Source of the DNA: Salipaludibacillus keqinensis
GTDB taxonomy: Bacteria > Bacillota > Bacilli > Bacillales > Salisediminibacteriaceae
Assembly (NCBI RefSeq): GCF_003226325.1
Contig: NZ_PDOD01000001.1
Coordinates: forward strand, 496,001 to 560,000
Length of the DNA stretch: 64,000 nucleotides
Reading direction: 5' to 3'
A program made the translations under genes and the position numbers. Below are positions 8,330 to 17,453 of the stretch, in pieces. Every line of letters starts with the position of its first letter. Within the stretch, counting starts at the first letter, position 1. The notes beneath the pieces were generated by a model that was not told the DNA's origin, searched no databases, and saw nothing but the letters and a program-made list of their open reading frames with translations.

Positions 8330-9667
8330 ATGGGTTTATATGGTACTAGTAAAATTAATAATGAAGGTCATTTAACCATTGGCGGAGTTGATACGGTCAC
8401 ACTTGCCAACGAATATGGGACACCTTTATACGTATACGATGTGAAAGACATCCGAAACAAAGCGAGAGAGTTTCAACAAGCTTTTGAATATCATCAAGTT
8501 AATTATCAAGTAGCATACGCAGGTAAAGCTTTTAGTTGTATTGCTATGATTGAATTGGCTGACGAACTTGGACTAAGTTTGGATGTGTGTTCTGGCGGAG
8601 AACTGTTTACAGCTCTGCAAGCAGGGTTTCCAGTAGAAAGAATTCATTTTCATGGAAATAACAAAACCCCAGATGAAATTGAAATGGCTGTAAAAGAAAA
8701 TATTGGTTGCATTGTAGTTGATAATTTCACTGAATTATCTTGGCTTATGAATATGACTGAATCCATGAACACAGATATGGACGTGTTAATTCGAATCACA
8801 CCAGGTGTAGAAGCACATACTCATGATTACATTTCTACAGGACAAGAAGATTCAAAGTTTGGTTTTGACTTAAATAGCGGTCAAGCTAAAAAAGCAATTA
8901 CGATGATTTTGACACATACTCATTTAAATCTTAAAGGCGTTCATTCTCATATTGGCTCTCAGATTTTCAAAGCTGAAGGGTTTGAGGAAGCGGTCAAAGC
9001 TATTTATCAGTCATTAGCACAATGGAAACAAGAATTAGATTACTACCCAGAAGTGTTGAATTTAGGCGGTGGCTTCGGAATTCGATACGGGGTGAATGAT
9101 CATCCCCTCCCGTTACACGAATATATTGATAAAATGGTTTTAGCAGCAAAAGCTGAATCTGCGAAATTAAATATGCCCGTACCAGAAATATGGATTGAAC
9201 CGGGAAGGGCCTTGGTCGGTGAAGCTGGGACGACTCTATATCGTATTGGATCTAGAAAAGATATCCCAGACTTAAGAACCTATATTTCTGTCGACGGTGG
9301 AATGACAGATAATATACGTCCTGCTTTGTATCAAGCAGAATACGAGGCGATTATTGCAAATAAAGCGGATCACAAGAAGACAGAAGTCGTTTCTATTGCA
9401 GGGAAATGTTGTGAGAGTGGTGATATGCTTATATGGGATCTTTCATTGCCTCCAGCACTGCAAGGAGATTTTCTAGCTGTGTCATCTACAGGAGCCTACG
9501 GGTACTCAATGGCTAATAATTACAACCGAATTTTGCGTCCCGCTGTTGTATTTGTAGAGGATGGCGAGCATACATGTGTTATCGACAGAGAATCTTTCCA
9601 AGATTTAACAAGGAGAGAACGTTCGTATTCACGTTTAAACACAAGAAAAAATGTCACACAAGCGTGA
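8330..9667 (+). CDS. lysA: Diaminopimelate decarboxylase
   Basis: A 445-residue PLP enzyme of the fold III decarboxylase family that makes L-lysine from meso-diaminopimelate, the last step of lysine synthesis. The Schiff-base lysine is Lys66 in YAGKAFSC. Further family marks are HIGSQI, the phosphate-binding GGGFGIRYG, EPGRALV and the second-subunit active-site motif CCESGD. The ATG start follows GAGGAGTGG. Transcription is controlled by the lysine riboswitch upstream. Position after spoVAF is the same as in B. subtilis. Confidence 0.97.
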   Translation: MGLYGTSKINNEGHLTIGGVDTVTLANEYGTPLYVYDVKDIRNKAREFQQAFEYHQVNYQVAYAGKAFSCIAMIELADELGLSLDVCSGGELFTALQAGFPVERIHFHGNNKTPDEIEMAVKENIGCIVVDNFTELSWLMNMTESMNTDMDVLIRITPGVEAHTHDYISTGQEDSKFGFDLNSGQAKKAITMILTHTHLNLKGVHSHIGSQIFKAEGFEEAVKAIYQSLAQWKQELDYYPEVLNLGGGFGIRYGVNDHPLPLHEYIDKMVLAAKAESAKLNMPVPEIWIEPGRALVGEAGTTLYRIGSRKDIPDLRTYISVDGGMTDNIRPALYQAEYEAIIANKADHKKTEVVSIAGKCCESGDMLIWDLSLPPALQGDFLAVSSTGAYGYSMANNYNRILRPAVVFVEDGEHTCVIDRESFQDLTRRERSYSRLNTRKNVTQA

Positions 9668-9833
9668 AGGATAATCAAGTTTTTAGAAGGAATTAGGGCA
9701 ATGAATTTGGAGTCTTATGCGGATGACAAAGCAAGCTTAGACCCCTAGAGATGAGTTAGAACGAGACTGTTCTGAAACTACAAAGATTCGGGAAGTAGAC
9801 TCTATCTATTGAGCGCCCTAGTTTCCTTCTTTT

Positions 9834-9857
9834 CTCACTTAGTGTAAAATAAGTGAG
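9834..9857. repeat. Inverted repeat at the ppiB promoter
   Basis: CTCACTTA and TAAGTGAG are perfect 8-bp arms around an 8-nt centre containing TGTAAAAT, 38 bp upstream of the ppiB start. It could be an operator or a 5' UTR hairpin. Confidence 0.5.
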
Positions 9858-9894
9858 GTGTACATATTAAAAAACATTTAGGAGGTAATGACAC

Positions 9895-10329
9895 ATGAAA
9901 AAAGGTGAAATTACGTTTGAGACAGGTGAAAAAGTAGTTATTGAATTTTATCCTGATGAAGCACCAGGAACAGTGGCAAACTTTGAAAAATTGGCTAATG
10001 AAGGTTTTTACAACGGTTTATCTTTTCACCGTGTGATTCCTGGATTTGTTGCACAAGGTGGTTGCCCTAATGGAACAGGTACGGGGGGGCCTGGTTACAC
10101 AATTAAATGTGAAACAAAAGGAAATCCTCACAAGCATGAGAAAGGCAGTCTCTCTATGGCACACGCTGGTAAAGACACAGGTGGAAGTCAATTTTTCCTT
10201 GTGTTCGAACCTCAACCTCATCTTGATGGTGTTCATACTGTGTTCGGTAAAGTTATTGAAGGCATTGATGCTGTGGACCGTATTCGCCAAGGAGATATTA
10301 TGCAAGAAGTCAAGGTATATGAAGAGTAA
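9895..10329 (+). CDS. ppiB: Peptidyl-prolyl cis-trans isomerase, cyclophilin type
   Basis: A 144-residue cytoplasmic cyclophilin that speeds proline isomerisation during folding. The core is complete: the catalytic arginine in [13 protein letters not shown], then SMAHAG, GSQFF and [11 protein letters not shown]. There is no signal peptide. The start has AGGAGG 8-9 bp upstream. It is a single-gene unit with its own terminator and no operon partner. Confidence 0.97.
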   Translation: MKKGEITFETGEKVVIEFYPDEAPGTVANFEKLANEGFYNGLSFHRVIPGFVAQGGCPNGTGTGGPGYTIKCETKGNPHKHEKGSLSMAHAGKDTGGSQFFLVFEPQPHLDGVHTVFGKVIEGIDAVDRIRQGDIMQEVKVYEE

Positions 10330-10337
10330 AACTTTTA

Positions 10338-10367
10338 CCCGAGGAGCTATTCTTCGGGTTTTTTTGA
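10338..10367 (+). terminator. Terminator of ppiB
   Basis: ACCCGA and TTCGGGT form the stem, with inner GGAG/TTC pairing, followed by TTTTTT. Confidence 0.85.
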
Positions 10368-10396
10368 GCAAATATAAACGCATTTGGAAGCTCTTG

Positions 10397-10405
10397 TGAT
10401 ATAAT
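10397..10405 (+). promoter_or_regulatory. Extended -10 promoter of the riboflavin operon leader
   Basis: TGATATAAT at 10397-10405 is an extended -10 (TGn plus a perfect TATAAT) about 25 bp upstream of the FMN riboswitch. There is no good -35, as is common for extended -10 promoters. Confidence 0.7.
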
Positions 10406-10426
10406 AAACAAAACGAATAAACCGTT

Positions 10427-10564
10427 CCTTCGGGGTAGGGTGAAATTCCCAACCGGCGGTGATGAGGCAAGGCCTCTTAGTCCGTGACCCGTTGCTTGAT
10501 TTCAAGTGACGGTGGATTTGGTGAAACTCCAAAGCCGACAGTAAAGTCTGGATGGGAGAAGGAT
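10427..10564 (+). promoter_or_regulatory. FMN riboswitch (RFN element) of the rib operon
   Basis: All conserved RFN blocks are present in order: CTTCGGGGTAGGGTGAAATT, CCCAACCGGCGGTGATG, GCCTCTTAGTCCGTGACCC, GACGGTGGATTTGGTGAAA, CCAAAGCCGACAGT and GTCTGGATGGGAGAAGGAT. FMN binding should favour the terminator at 10724-10752 and repress ribDEBAH. The 160 nt between aptamer and terminator is long, and probably contains the antiterminator strand. Confidence 0.97.
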
Positions 10565-10723
10565 ATGACGGTTGAAGAGGGTAATGTCAAAGGGACAAGT
10601 GTGTCTTCACTTCTAATGCTTTTCTTTGCAACTTCTTCTTCGAGAGACACCTCTATTGTTTGTTGTGTTCTCGCATGAAGGTAAAGGACCCTTTTCTGCA
10701 CAAATCATATTCTGCAACTATGT

Positions 10724-10752
10724 CCTGAAGGGTGTTTTCCTTCAGGCTTTTT
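10724..10752 (+). terminator. Riboswitch terminator before ribD
   Basis: CCTGAAGG pairs perfectly with CCTTCAGG across a 7-nt loop, followed by CTTTTTATTTT. Confidence 0.88.
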
Positions 10753-10780
10753 ATTTTGGCTATTAAAACTCTTGCAGATC

Positions 10781-10810
10781 TTGTTAGTCTTTTTAGAGCC
10801 CGCGTATAAT
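10781..10810 (+). promoter_or_regulatory. Candidate second promoter between riboswitch terminator and ribD
   Basis: TTGTTA at 10781-10786 and a perfect TATAAT at 10805-10810 have an 18-bp spacer. It lies downstream of the FMN-controlled terminator, so transcripts from it would escape FMN repression. Confidence 0.5.
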
Positions 10811-10842
10811 AGAGGTTTATCCGTTTAGAAGAGGAGGGTTCA

Positions 10843-11931
10843 ATGAGGAATCAGTATATGGAATTAGCTATTCAAATGGCAAAACAGACAATAGGACAAA
10901 CAGCACCGAACCCCGTTGTTGGATGTATCATCGTCAAAAACGGTGAAATTGTTGGGTTAGGGGCCCACTTAAAAGCGGGTGAACCTCATGCTGAGCGACA
11001 TGCGATTCATATGGCAGACGACAAAGCTAAAGAGGCGACTATGTATGTCACATTAGAACCTTGCTCTCATTATGGTCGAACACCTCCGTGCGCTGATGCA
11101 GTTGTTGAAGCTGGTCTAGCCAAAGTTGTCATTGCATCAACAGATCCTAATCCACAAGTATCAGGTCAAGGGATTTCCAAACTGAAACAAGCTGGAATCG
11201 AGGTTGAGGTAGGTGTCATGAAAGAAGAAGCAGATGCCTTAAATGAGATATTCTTTCATTATATGACCACGTCAAAACCTTATGTAACATTGAAATCAGC
11301 AACAAGTATAGATGGAAAGATTGCCACGTCATTAGGTGAAAGTCAGTGGATTACTGGAGAAGAAGCGAGAAGAGATGGTCATTATTTAAGGCGAGAACAT
11401 GATGCGATTCTTGTAGGGGTAGACACTGTCATACAAGATAACCCTTCTTTAACTACAAGGTTGGAAGAGGGAGGCAAGAACCCCATTCGAGTCATTTTGG
11501 ATAGAACGCTTCGTACTCCTTTAACATCAAAGGTGCTTACAGATCAAAAGGCACCAACTTGGATTGTCACTACAGAAGCGGCGCCATTAAATCGTATCAA
11601 GGAGATGGAGAAAAGAGGAGTGGAGATCCTTGTTATGAGTGATGAAACGATCTCAATTTCTCCCATGCTGAAAGTATTGGCTGAATGGAAAATTACCTCT
11701 CTCCTAGTTGAAGGTGGGGGAAGAGTCAATGACAGTTTTCTTCGATCTGGTCAGTTTCAACGATTAATCAAGTATATGGCTCCCATGCTGATTGGTGGGG
11801 AAATGGCCAAGTCTTCATTTTCAGGCGAAGGAATTGGCCGATTAGTTGACGCTCCTAAACTCCGATTACAATCAATGGAACCTCTAGGAGATGACGTAAA
11901 ACTAGTTTTTCACAAAGAGAGGATTGATTGA
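10843..11931 (+). CDS. ribD: Bifunctional riboflavin biosynthesis deaminase/reductase RibD
   Basis: A 362-residue two-domain enzyme. The N-terminal deaminase carries zinc ligands in PHAERHA and EPCSHYGRTPPC (about residues 47-85). The C-terminal reductase from about residue 145 starts VTLKSATSIDGKIA and has LLVEGGGRVN near 285. It performs the second and third steps from GTP to riboflavin. GAGGAGGG precedes the ATG. First gene of the operon ribD-ribE-ribBA-ribH, 3 bp from ribE, under the FMN riboswitch. Confidence 0.97.
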   Translation: MRNQYMELAIQMAKQTIGQTAPNPVVGCIIVKNGEIVGLGAHLKAGEPHAERHAIHMADDKAKEATMYVTLEPCSHYGRTPPCADAVVEAGLAKVVIASTDPNPQVSGQGISKLKQAGIEVEVGVMKEEADALNEIFFHYMTTSKPYVTLKSATSIDGKIATSLGESQWITGEEARRDGHYLRREHDAILVGVDTVIQDNPSLTTRLEEGGKNPIRVILDRTLRTPLTSKVLTDQKAPTWIVTTEAAPLNRIKEMEKRGVEILVMSDETISISPMLKVLAEWKITSLLVEGGGRVNDSFLRSGQFQRLIKYMAPMLIGGEMAKSSFSGEGIGRLVDAPKLRLQSMEPLGDDVKLVFHKERID

Positions 11932-11934
11932 GTT

Positions 11935-12591
11935 ATGTTTACGGGAATAATTGAGGAAAAAGGAACGATTGACCGCATCCACCAATCGGGTGATGCGATT
12001 AGAATGACCATCCATGCGGACAAAATCCTTTCAGATGTTCAACTTGGTGACAGTATCGCAGTAAATGGTGTTTGTTTAACAGTGACTACTTTTAATCAAT
12101 CTTCATTCTCGGTAGATTTAATGCCGGAAACTGTTCGTTCAACAAGTTTAAGGGACCTGAATGTTCGTTCTGAAGTGAATTTAGAGCGAGCAATGGCAGC
12201 GAAAGGAAGGTTTGGTGGTCACTTTGTCACTGGACATGTTGATGGAGTTGGTGTGATTCAATCCAAAAGAACAGAACATAACGCTGTATACTATACCATT
12301 CAAGTTGAAAAAGCATTAAGAAAGTATATGATGATGAAAGGAAGCGTTTCAGTCGATGGAACAAGTTTAACGATCTTTGGTCTTACAGAGGACAGTTTTA
12401 CTATCTCTATCATTCCTCATACCATTCAAGAAACGATCATTGGCCGTAAAGGTACAGGTGATATTGTAAACATTGAATGTGATATGCTCGCAAAATATAT
12501 AGAAGAATTGATGTCTCATCGGTTTTCTGCTGACGAAGCATCTTCTGAAAAGATGACAGAAAGTTTCTTGAAAGAACATGGGTTTAGATAA
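11935..12591 (+). CDS. ribE: Riboflavin synthase alpha chain
   Basis: A 218-residue riboflavin synthase that dismutates two 6,7-dimethyl-8-ribityllumazines to riboflavin. It has two homologous barrel repeats: [10 protein letters not shown] at the N-terminus with VNGVCLTV, and [10 protein letters not shown] followed by VDGTSLTI in the second. The length is typical. It lies 3 bp after ribD and 17 bp before ribBA, so it is part of the same transcript. Confidence 0.97.
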   Translation: MFTGIIEEKGTIDRIHQSGDAIRMTIHADKILSDVQLGDSIAVNGVCLTVTTFNQSSFSVDLMPETVRSTSLRDLNVRSEVNLERAMAAKGRFGGHFVTGHVDGVGVIQSKRTEHNAVYYTIQVEKALRKYMMMKGSVSVDGTSLTIFGLTEDSFTISIIPHTIQETIIGRKGTGDIVNIECDMLAKYIEELMSHRFSADEASSEKMTESFLKEHGFR

Positions 12592-12608
12592 AGGAAGGAG
12601 ACAATAAC

Positions 12609-13808
12609 ATGAGTACTTTTGATCCGATTGAAGAGGCGATATACGCATTAGCGCAAGGAGATGTTGTCATCGTCTGTGATGACGAAGACAGAGAAAACGA
12701 AGGTGATTTCGTTTCTATTGCTGAGAAAACGACACCAGAAATTATTAATTTCATGATCACTCATGGTAGGGGACTCGTCTGCACACCTATTACTGAAGAT
12801 AGAGCAGAAAAACTTGGTTTAGTTCCGATGGTGGACCGGAATTCTGATCCTCATGGTACAGCGTTCACTGTCAGTATTGATCACAAACACACTACCACAG
12901 GGATTTCTGCACCAGAGCGGGCTATGACCGTAAAAGCACTTATTGATGATAGTACGAAACCAGCTGACTTTCAACGCCCTGGTCACATCTTTCCTTTGAT
13001 TGCCAAAGAGGGTGGCGTTTTACGTAGAGCGGGACATACAGAGGCGGCTGTAGATTTAGCAAGAATGTCTGGAGCTAAACCAGCAGGTGTCATTTGTGAA
13101 GTCATCAAAGAGGATGGTACAATGGCAAGGGTACCAGACCTTCGCAAGATCGCGGATGAACATGACCTTAAAATGGTGACGATTAAAGATTTAATTCAAT
13201 ACAGAAACCGAAAAGACAAGCTAGTCAAGAAAGAAGTGGAAATTAAACTCCCCACAGAGTTTGGGGATTTCAAAGCGATTGGCTATTCAAATGTCGTCGA
13301 TGGAAAAGAACATGTGGCCATTGTTAAAGGAGAAATTGGCGGGGAGAAGCCAACGCTCGTCAGAGTCCATTCAGAGTGTTTGACAGGTGATGTCTTCGGC
13401 TCTCAGCGATGTGATTGTGGACCTCAGTTGCAGGCTGCACTGGCACAAATTGAGGAAGCTGGATCGGGTGTATTGCTTTATATGCGTCAAGAAGGCAGAG
13501 GTATTGGCTTACTTAATAAAATGAAAGCTTATAAACTACAAGAAGAAGGATACGATACAGTAGAAGCAAATGAAAAACTAGGATTTGCTCCTGATTTAAG
13601 AGATTACGGTATCGGTGCACAAATTCTGCGAGATCTTGGCATTCGGAAAATGAAGCTGTTAACAAATAATCCGCGTAAAATCAAAGGTCTAAAAGGGTAC
13701 GATTTAGAGGTTGTTGACCGGGTTGCCCTTCAGCTTCCTCATTCTAAATCGAATGAAAAGTATCTAAAAGTAAAAAAAGATAAGTTGGGACATTTACTAC
13801 ACTTTTAA
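12609..13808 (+). CDS. ribBA: Bifunctional DHBP synthase / GTP cyclohydrolase II
   Basis: A 399-residue fusion. The N-terminal domain (about residues 1-200) is 3,4-dihydroxy-2-butanone-4-phosphate synthase, with the acidic loop [20 protein letters not shown] and GVICEV. The C-terminal GTP cyclohydrolase II has the zinc cysteines in [18 protein letters not shown] and the [11 protein letters not shown] loop. Together they supply both branches of riboflavin synthesis. The start follows AAGGAAGGAG. Confidence 0.97.
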   Translation: MSTFDPIEEAIYALAQGDVVIVCDDEDRENEGDFVSIAEKTTPEIINFMITHGRGLVCTPITEDRAEKLGLVPMVDRNSDPHGTAFTVSIDHKHTTTGISAPERAMTVKALIDDSTKPADFQRPGHIFPLIAKEGGVLRRAGHTEAAVDLARMSGAKPAGVICEVIKEDGTMARVPDLRKIADEHDLKMVTIKDLIQYRNRKDKLVKKEVEIKLPTEFGDFKAIGYSNVVDGKEHVAIVKGEIGGEKPTLVRVHSECLTGDVFGSQRCDCGPQLQAALAQIEEAGSGVLLYMRQEGRGIGLLNKMKAYKLQEEGYDTVEANEKLGFAPDLRDYGIGAQILRDLGIRKMKLLTNNPRKIKGLKGYDLEVVDRVALQLPHSKSNEKYLKVKKDKLGHLLHF

Positions 13809-13826
13809 TTCACAGGAGGAATAATC

Positions 13827-14297
13827 ATGGGTCAAGTTTTCGAAGGACATTTAATTGGAACAGGTTTAAAAGTAGGGATCGTTGTTGGAAGGTTTAATGA
13901 ATTTATTACGAGTAAACTTTTAGGTGGAGCGGAAGATGCTTTCAAGCGACATGGCGTTGCAGAAGAAGATATTGATGTTGCTTGGGTACCGGGGGCATAT
14001 GAAATTCCTCTAATCGCGAAGCGAATGGCGGATTCTGGTAATTATGATGCGGTTGTGACACTTGGTACTGTAATACGAGGGTCTACCCCTCATTTTGATT
14101 ATGTATGTAGTGAAGTGTCTAAGGGAGTCGCTTCTATCTCTCTTTCTTCGGGGATTCCTGTCATATTTGGCGTGCTAACTACAGATACGATTGAGCAGGC
14201 TGTAGAACGAGCAGGCACAAAGGCTGGAAATAAAGGCTGGGAAGCTGCAGCAGGGGCTATTGAAATGGCTAACCTATCAAAAACATTTTCTAAATAA
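13827..14297 (+). CDS. ribH: 6,7-dimethyl-8-ribityllumazine synthase
   Basis: A 156-residue lumazine synthase that condenses the pyrimidine and butanone branches. In Bacillus it forms the 60-mer capsid around riboflavin synthase. Family marks are [40 protein letters not shown] with the catalytic His, and [12 protein letters not shown] strong ribosome-binding site (CAGGAGGA) precedes it. It ends the rib operon and is followed by a terminator. Confidence 0.97.
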   Translation: MGQVFEGHLIGTGLKVGIVVGRFNEFITSKLLGGAEDAFKRHGVAEEDIDVAWVPGAYEIPLIAKRMADSGNYDAVVTLGTVIRGSTPHFDYVCSEVSKGVASISLSSGIPVIFGVLTTDTIEQAVERAGTKAGNKGWEAAAGAIEMANLSKTFSK

Positions 14298-14306
14298 ATT
14301 CATTTA

Positions 14307-14336
14307 GCATCTGCAGTATATTGCAGATGCTTTTCC
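14307..14336 (+). terminator. Terminator after ribH
   Basis: AGCATCTGCA pairs perfectly with TGCAGATGCT across a 6-nt loop, followed by TTTT. ribT lies beyond it, so ribT is read by partial readthrough or its own promoter. Confidence 0.85.
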
Positions 14337-14415
14337 TATTTAACCTACGAAAAGAGGAATAATACTAAGTAAAGAAGGGAATACCATGTGTAAAACCAAG
14401 CAAAGAGGGAGATCG

Positions 14416-14766
14416 ATGTTAATTCCATACAAGAAAGAATATGAAAAAATTGCCATGGGGCTACTGTCCTTTATGCCTGGTAAAAAAAGCATTAAAATCA
14501 TTCGAGAATGGATCGATCTTTACCAAACATCTAAAACTTCTCAACTATATTTATGGAAAAACGATACAGATCGCTTCATAGGGGTGATTGGAATAAAAGA
14601 AAGTGGACGGCGAGTATATGTGAATAATATTACGGTTGATCCATCTCACCGTAATGAGGGTCATGGAACAACGATGGTAAAAACGTTGATCGTAATGAAC
14701 TCACTTCCAGTGGTAGGATCAGAAAGGACAAAACATTTCGTAGATAAATGTAAAGTTTCCTCATAA
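14416..14766 (+). CDS. ribT: RibT-like GNAT-family acetyltransferase
   Basis: A 116-residue GNAT-fold protein in the place of B. subtilis ribT, whose substrate is not settled. It begins MLIPYKKEYEKIAMGLLSFMP, close to the B. subtilis N-terminus as I remember it. The acetyl-CoA binding region is ITVDPSHRNEGHGTTMV (R/Q-x-x-G-x-G/A type) near residue 80. ATG 14416 is chosen because AGAGGGAG lies just upstream. An ATG at 14386, behind GAAGGG, would add ten basic residues. It is convergent with the next gene across a shared terminator. Confidence 0.85.
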   Translation: MLIPYKKEYEKIAMGLLSFMPGKKSIKIIREWIDLYQTSKTSQLYLWKNDTDRFIGVIGIKESGRRVYVNNITVDPSHRNEGHGTTMVKTLIVMNSLPVVGSERTKHFVDKCKVSS

Positions 14767-14806
14767 AAAAGAAAGAAAAGAGTTATCCCTCTTCTCTTTC
14801 TTTTTT
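14765..14806. terminator. Bidirectional terminator between ribT and the DUF309 gene
   Basis: Arms AAAAAAGAAAGAAAAGAG and CTCTTCTCTTTCTTTTTT form an 18-bp stem with one mismatch around TTATCC. A-runs and T-runs on both sides serve both strands; the minus-strand gene ends inside the loop. Confidence 0.85.
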
Positions 14807-15310
14807 CTTTTTTATAAGTGAATGTTGTCTTGCTTGGATCACTTCGGATCGATCTCTCAGTTTATGCCTGTAAATTAATTCTGTGGTATCTTCTATTTCA
14901 CAAGACGACCATTCCCAACCTCTTTTAGCAGCCAACTGTTTGCATTGTTCTATTAATGCTTCGTCTATAATAGGAAGGTCCAATGGCTGATAAGGACCTT
15001 CGTAAAGCATATTCTTTATTCTCGACTTTATTAATTGTTCTAAGTCACTTTGGTGAATACTCAAATCGTTTAGTAAACCTCGATCGTTTCGCAAATGAGA
15101 CAATACTTTACGGTACAAGCGTAAGCCACCATCAATATTCTTTTGACGTTCATGATAAACAGCAACCGCGATTTGAATAAGCGCTAGCCATTTGACATCA
15201 TGGTTATTTTCGATCCAAAATTCCTCCATGATTTCATGGCATTCGAAATAATCTCTTGATCCATGGAAATGAACAAGATATTCTATATAAGGCTGTGGAT
15301 ATTTTTCCAT
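14783..15310 (-). CDS. ypuF: DUF309-domain protein (YpuF-like)
   Basis: A 175-residue all-helical protein with the DUF309 signature: FHGSRDYFECHEIMEEFW (HxxRDYFxCHExxE) near residue 12, then ALIQIAVAVYHERQKNIDGGLRLYRK. Biochemical function is unknown. The gene lies between ribT and scpA as in B. subtilis, but on the opposite strand to both. ATG at 15310 is preceded by GGAGGGG. A TTG at 15331 in the same frame lies upstream of that site and is unlikely. Confidence 0.85.
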   Translation of the reverse strand: MEKYPQPYIEYLVHFHGSRDYFECHEIMEEFWIENNHDVKWLALIQIAVAVYHERQKNIDGGLRLYRKVLSHLRNDRGLLNDLSIHQSDLEQLIKSRIKNMLYEGPYQPLDLPIIDEALIEQCKQLAAKRGWEWSSCEIEDTTELIYRHKLRDRSEVIQARQHSLIKKKKEREEG

Positions 15311-15416
15311 TTTCCCCTCCAACAAAATCAAGTTTTATCTCTTCATCATAAACTATTCTCCTTTCAAAGTGAAGATGACAAAAAATGAGACATAGCCGAA
15401 TGATGGAAAAAGAATA

Positions 15417-15425
15417 TGGTATAAT
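15417..15425 (+). promoter_or_regulatory. Extended -10 promoter of scpA-scpB
   Basis: TGGTATAAT is a TGn extended -10 with a perfect TATAAT, 32 bp upstream of the scpA start. Confidence 0.55.
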
Positions 15426-15456
15426 TCATTCATGAAAGAAAGGGAATGGTGAATTC

Positions 15457-16221
15457 ATGCAATACAATGTAAAGCTTCATTCCTTTGAGGGTCCTTTAGA
15501 TTTATTACTTCATCTTATTCAAAAAAATGATTTAGATCTTTATGATATCCCTGTAAAAGAGATTACGGAGCAATATATGACATACATTCATGCTATGCAA
15601 GTCGTTCATTTAGATGTGGCAAGTGAATATTTAGTCATGGCATCTACGTTATTACATATGAAAAGTTTGCTGCTACTTCCAGTAGAAGAGGAAGTCTGGG
15701 ATGAGGAAGAGTTTATAGATGAAGAAGATCCTCGTGAAGACCTTATGCAAAAATTAATTGAGTACAAGAAATACAAAGAAGCGGCTGACGAATTAAAAGA
15801 CAGAGAATTAGCCCGCAGTGACCTTTTTTCAAAACCAATGACAGATCTTACTCCTTTATTAGCTGATTCTGAAGAAGAAACAAGTCAATCGAAAGTGGAC
15901 GTCTCTATATACGATATGCTGCAAGCTTTTCAAAACATGAAGAAAAGAAAGAAAAGAAAAGAGCCCGTATATTCTAAGATTCATCGTCAAGAAATTCCAA
16001 TAGAACAAAAGATGTCTCAGATTGTGTTGAAACTGCATCATCTTGGAGGTAAAAGCAGGTTCTCAGAATTATTTGAAGAAGATAATGACGAACATATTGT
16101 CGTGAGCTTTCTAGCGATTTTAGAATTAATGAAATCGAACACGATTCGATGTGAGCAAGAATCAAACTTTGAAGATATATTTATTTATAAAAAGGAGGTC
16201 CATGCGATTGAAAAGTCATGA
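15457..16221 (+). CDS. scpA: Segregation and condensation protein A (kleisin)
   Basis: A 254-residue kleisin subunit that bridges the SMC heads and, with ScpB, forms the chromosome condensin. The N-terminal helices contain the family signature FEGPLDLLLHLIQKNDLDLYDIPV (residues 8-31), then SEYLVMASTLLHMKS. A variable acidic middle is followed by the C-terminal winged helix with LAILELMKSNTI. The end overlaps scpB by 20 bp, implying coupled translation of the partner subunit. Confidence 0.97.
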   Translation: MQYNVKLHSFEGPLDLLLHLIQKNDLDLYDIPVKEITEQYMTYIHAMQVVHLDVASEYLVMASTLLHMKSLLLLPVEEEVWDEEEFIDEEDPREDLMQKLIEYKKYKEAADELKDRELARSDLFSKPMTDLTPLLADSEEETSQSKVDVSIYDMLQAFQNMKKRKKRKEPVYSKIHRQEIPIEQKMSQIVLKLHHLGGKSRFSELFEEDNDEHIVVSFLAILELMKSNTIRCEQESNFEDIFIYKKEVHAIEKS

Positions 16222-16837
16222 AATCAAGGCAATTATTGAAGGACTTTTATTCGTTTCTGGCGAAGAAGGTATAGACGAAAGTCAGCTGATGGACGTTCTG
16301 CAAATAGATCGTAAATCTCTTAAGTTTTATCTCCATGAAATGAAAGAGATGTATCAGTCTGATCACCGTGGATTACAGTTAGTGGAAGTAGCAGATGGAT
16401 ACCAACTGACTACGAAGCAGGAACATGCACCTTATTTCAAAAAGCTTGTGCAGTCTCCTACATCAGCCACACTTTCACAAGCTGCTTTGGAAGCTCTTGC
16501 GATCATCGCTTACAAACAACCCATTTCACGGGTAGACGTGGAAGATATCCGCGGCGTGAAATCCGAACGGCCGATAAGGACTTTGAATGGCAAAGGATTT
16601 ATTAAAGAAGTTGGACGGGCAGAAGGTACTGGCAGAGCGATATTATATGGAACAACAAAGCTCTTTTTAGAGCAGTTTGGTTTGCGTTCAACGAAAGAAC
16701 TTCCTCCCTTACCTGATCAAGTGTCTGAAGATGAAGGGGAAGAAGAAGTTGACTTGTTTTTCGAGAAATTCCAAGAGCAAATGGCTAATCAACCGACTTT
16801 AATTCAAGAAGGAGAGAAACAACCTAATGGGAAATGA
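16202..16837 (+). CDS. scpB: Segregation and condensation protein B
   Basis: A 211-residue protein with two winged-helix domains that dimerises and wraps around the ScpA middle segment. Signature stretches are IEGLLFVSGEEG near residue 10, LEALAIIAYKQPISRVDVEDIRG-type sequence near 100 and GTGRAILYGTTKLFLEQFGL near 150. ATG 16202 is preceded by AAGGAGGTCC. A start 51 bp upstream would add an unsupported 17-residue extension. It overlaps ypuI by 11 bp. Confidence 0.97.
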   Translation: MRLKSHEIKAIIEGLLFVSGEEGIDESQLMDVLQIDRKSLKFYLHEMKEMYQSDHRGLQLVEVADGYQLTTKQEHAPYFKKLVQSPTSATLSQAALEALAIIAYKQPISRVDVEDIRGVKSERPIRTLNGKGFIKEVGRAEGTGRAILYGTTKLFLEQFGLRSTKELPPLPDQVSEDEGEEEVDLFFEKFQEQMANQPTLIQEGEKQPNGK

Positions 16838-17324
16838 TTTAGTAAAACGACAACTTCAATTTACGATGGATAATATGGAACAAGCTGCAGAAGAATTGAG
16901 AAGCTTCTTAAATGAAGCAACATTAACTAATTTAATAGCAGAAGGAAGTGAGACCTCAGAAGAAGATTTTCAATTAATTCTTGATCAGTTTCGTCGACTT
17001 CTTGTCTTCTTTGATGAAGGACGGGAATCCGGCAATTTACTGCTTCGCAGCGAAAACTTCCGGAAAAGTGCTGCAGAGAAAACACTTTACTGGATTTTTC
17101 ATCAATGCGTGGAAGAGTTTTTCCAACCGCACTTTGATATATGGTATGAAGATAGTCGTGCTGCTTACACTGGTAAAAATGCGATTCGTTTTCGAACGGA
17201 AGTTCCTCAGAAAATAAAAGAAATCGTAAAAGTGATTGAGGGTCCTCTTCAAGAGGTGCGAGAGGAATTAGAGTATTATGAAACAGACTATCGTACAAAA
17301 GTGAAGCAAAGAGAAAGCAAATAG
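16827..17324 (+). CDS. ypuI: YpuI-family conserved protein (DUF3907)
   Basis: A 165-residue protein matching the gene that follows scpB in Bacillus. It is soluble, mostly helical and aromatic-rich in the middle (LYWIFHQCVEEFFQPHFDIWYEDSR read in two pieces), with no signal peptide or known catalytic motif. Function is unknown. The start overlaps scpB by 11 bp, so it belongs to the scp transcript. A terminator follows. Confidence 0.8.
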   Translation: MGNDLVKRQLQFTMDNMEQAAEELRSFLNEATLTNLIAEGSETSEEDFQLILDQFRRLLVFFDEGRESGNLLLRSENFRKSAAEKTLYWIFHQCVEEFFQPHFDIWYEDSRAAYTGKNAIRFRTEVPQKIKEIVKVIEGPLQEVREELEYYETDYRTKVKQRESK

Positions 17325-17335
17325 TTTAGATTCAT

Positions 17336-17373
17336 GCAGGCTGCGCCACGATATGGGTGACAGCCTGTTTTTT
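17336..17373 (+). terminator. Terminator of scpA-scpB-ypuI
   Basis: CAGGCTG (17337) pairs with CAGCCTG (17361), with extra pairing inside, followed by TTTTTT. Confidence 0.8.
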
Positions 17374-17453
17374 AGTGTTTTTAAGTCTGCATTAAAATAA
17401 GAACTTGTTCCTTGATCAGGTAATGAGGAAGACTCATTAATAACAGGTGAAGA

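Noticed and set aside
9701-9748. 15-codon frame between lysA and ppiB
   Set aside because: No conserved feature and only a weak ribosome-binding site.
10484-10678. 64-codon frame over the FMN riboswitch
   Set aside because: It lies within the conserved RFN aptamer and its downstream platform; base conservation there is explained by RNA structure.
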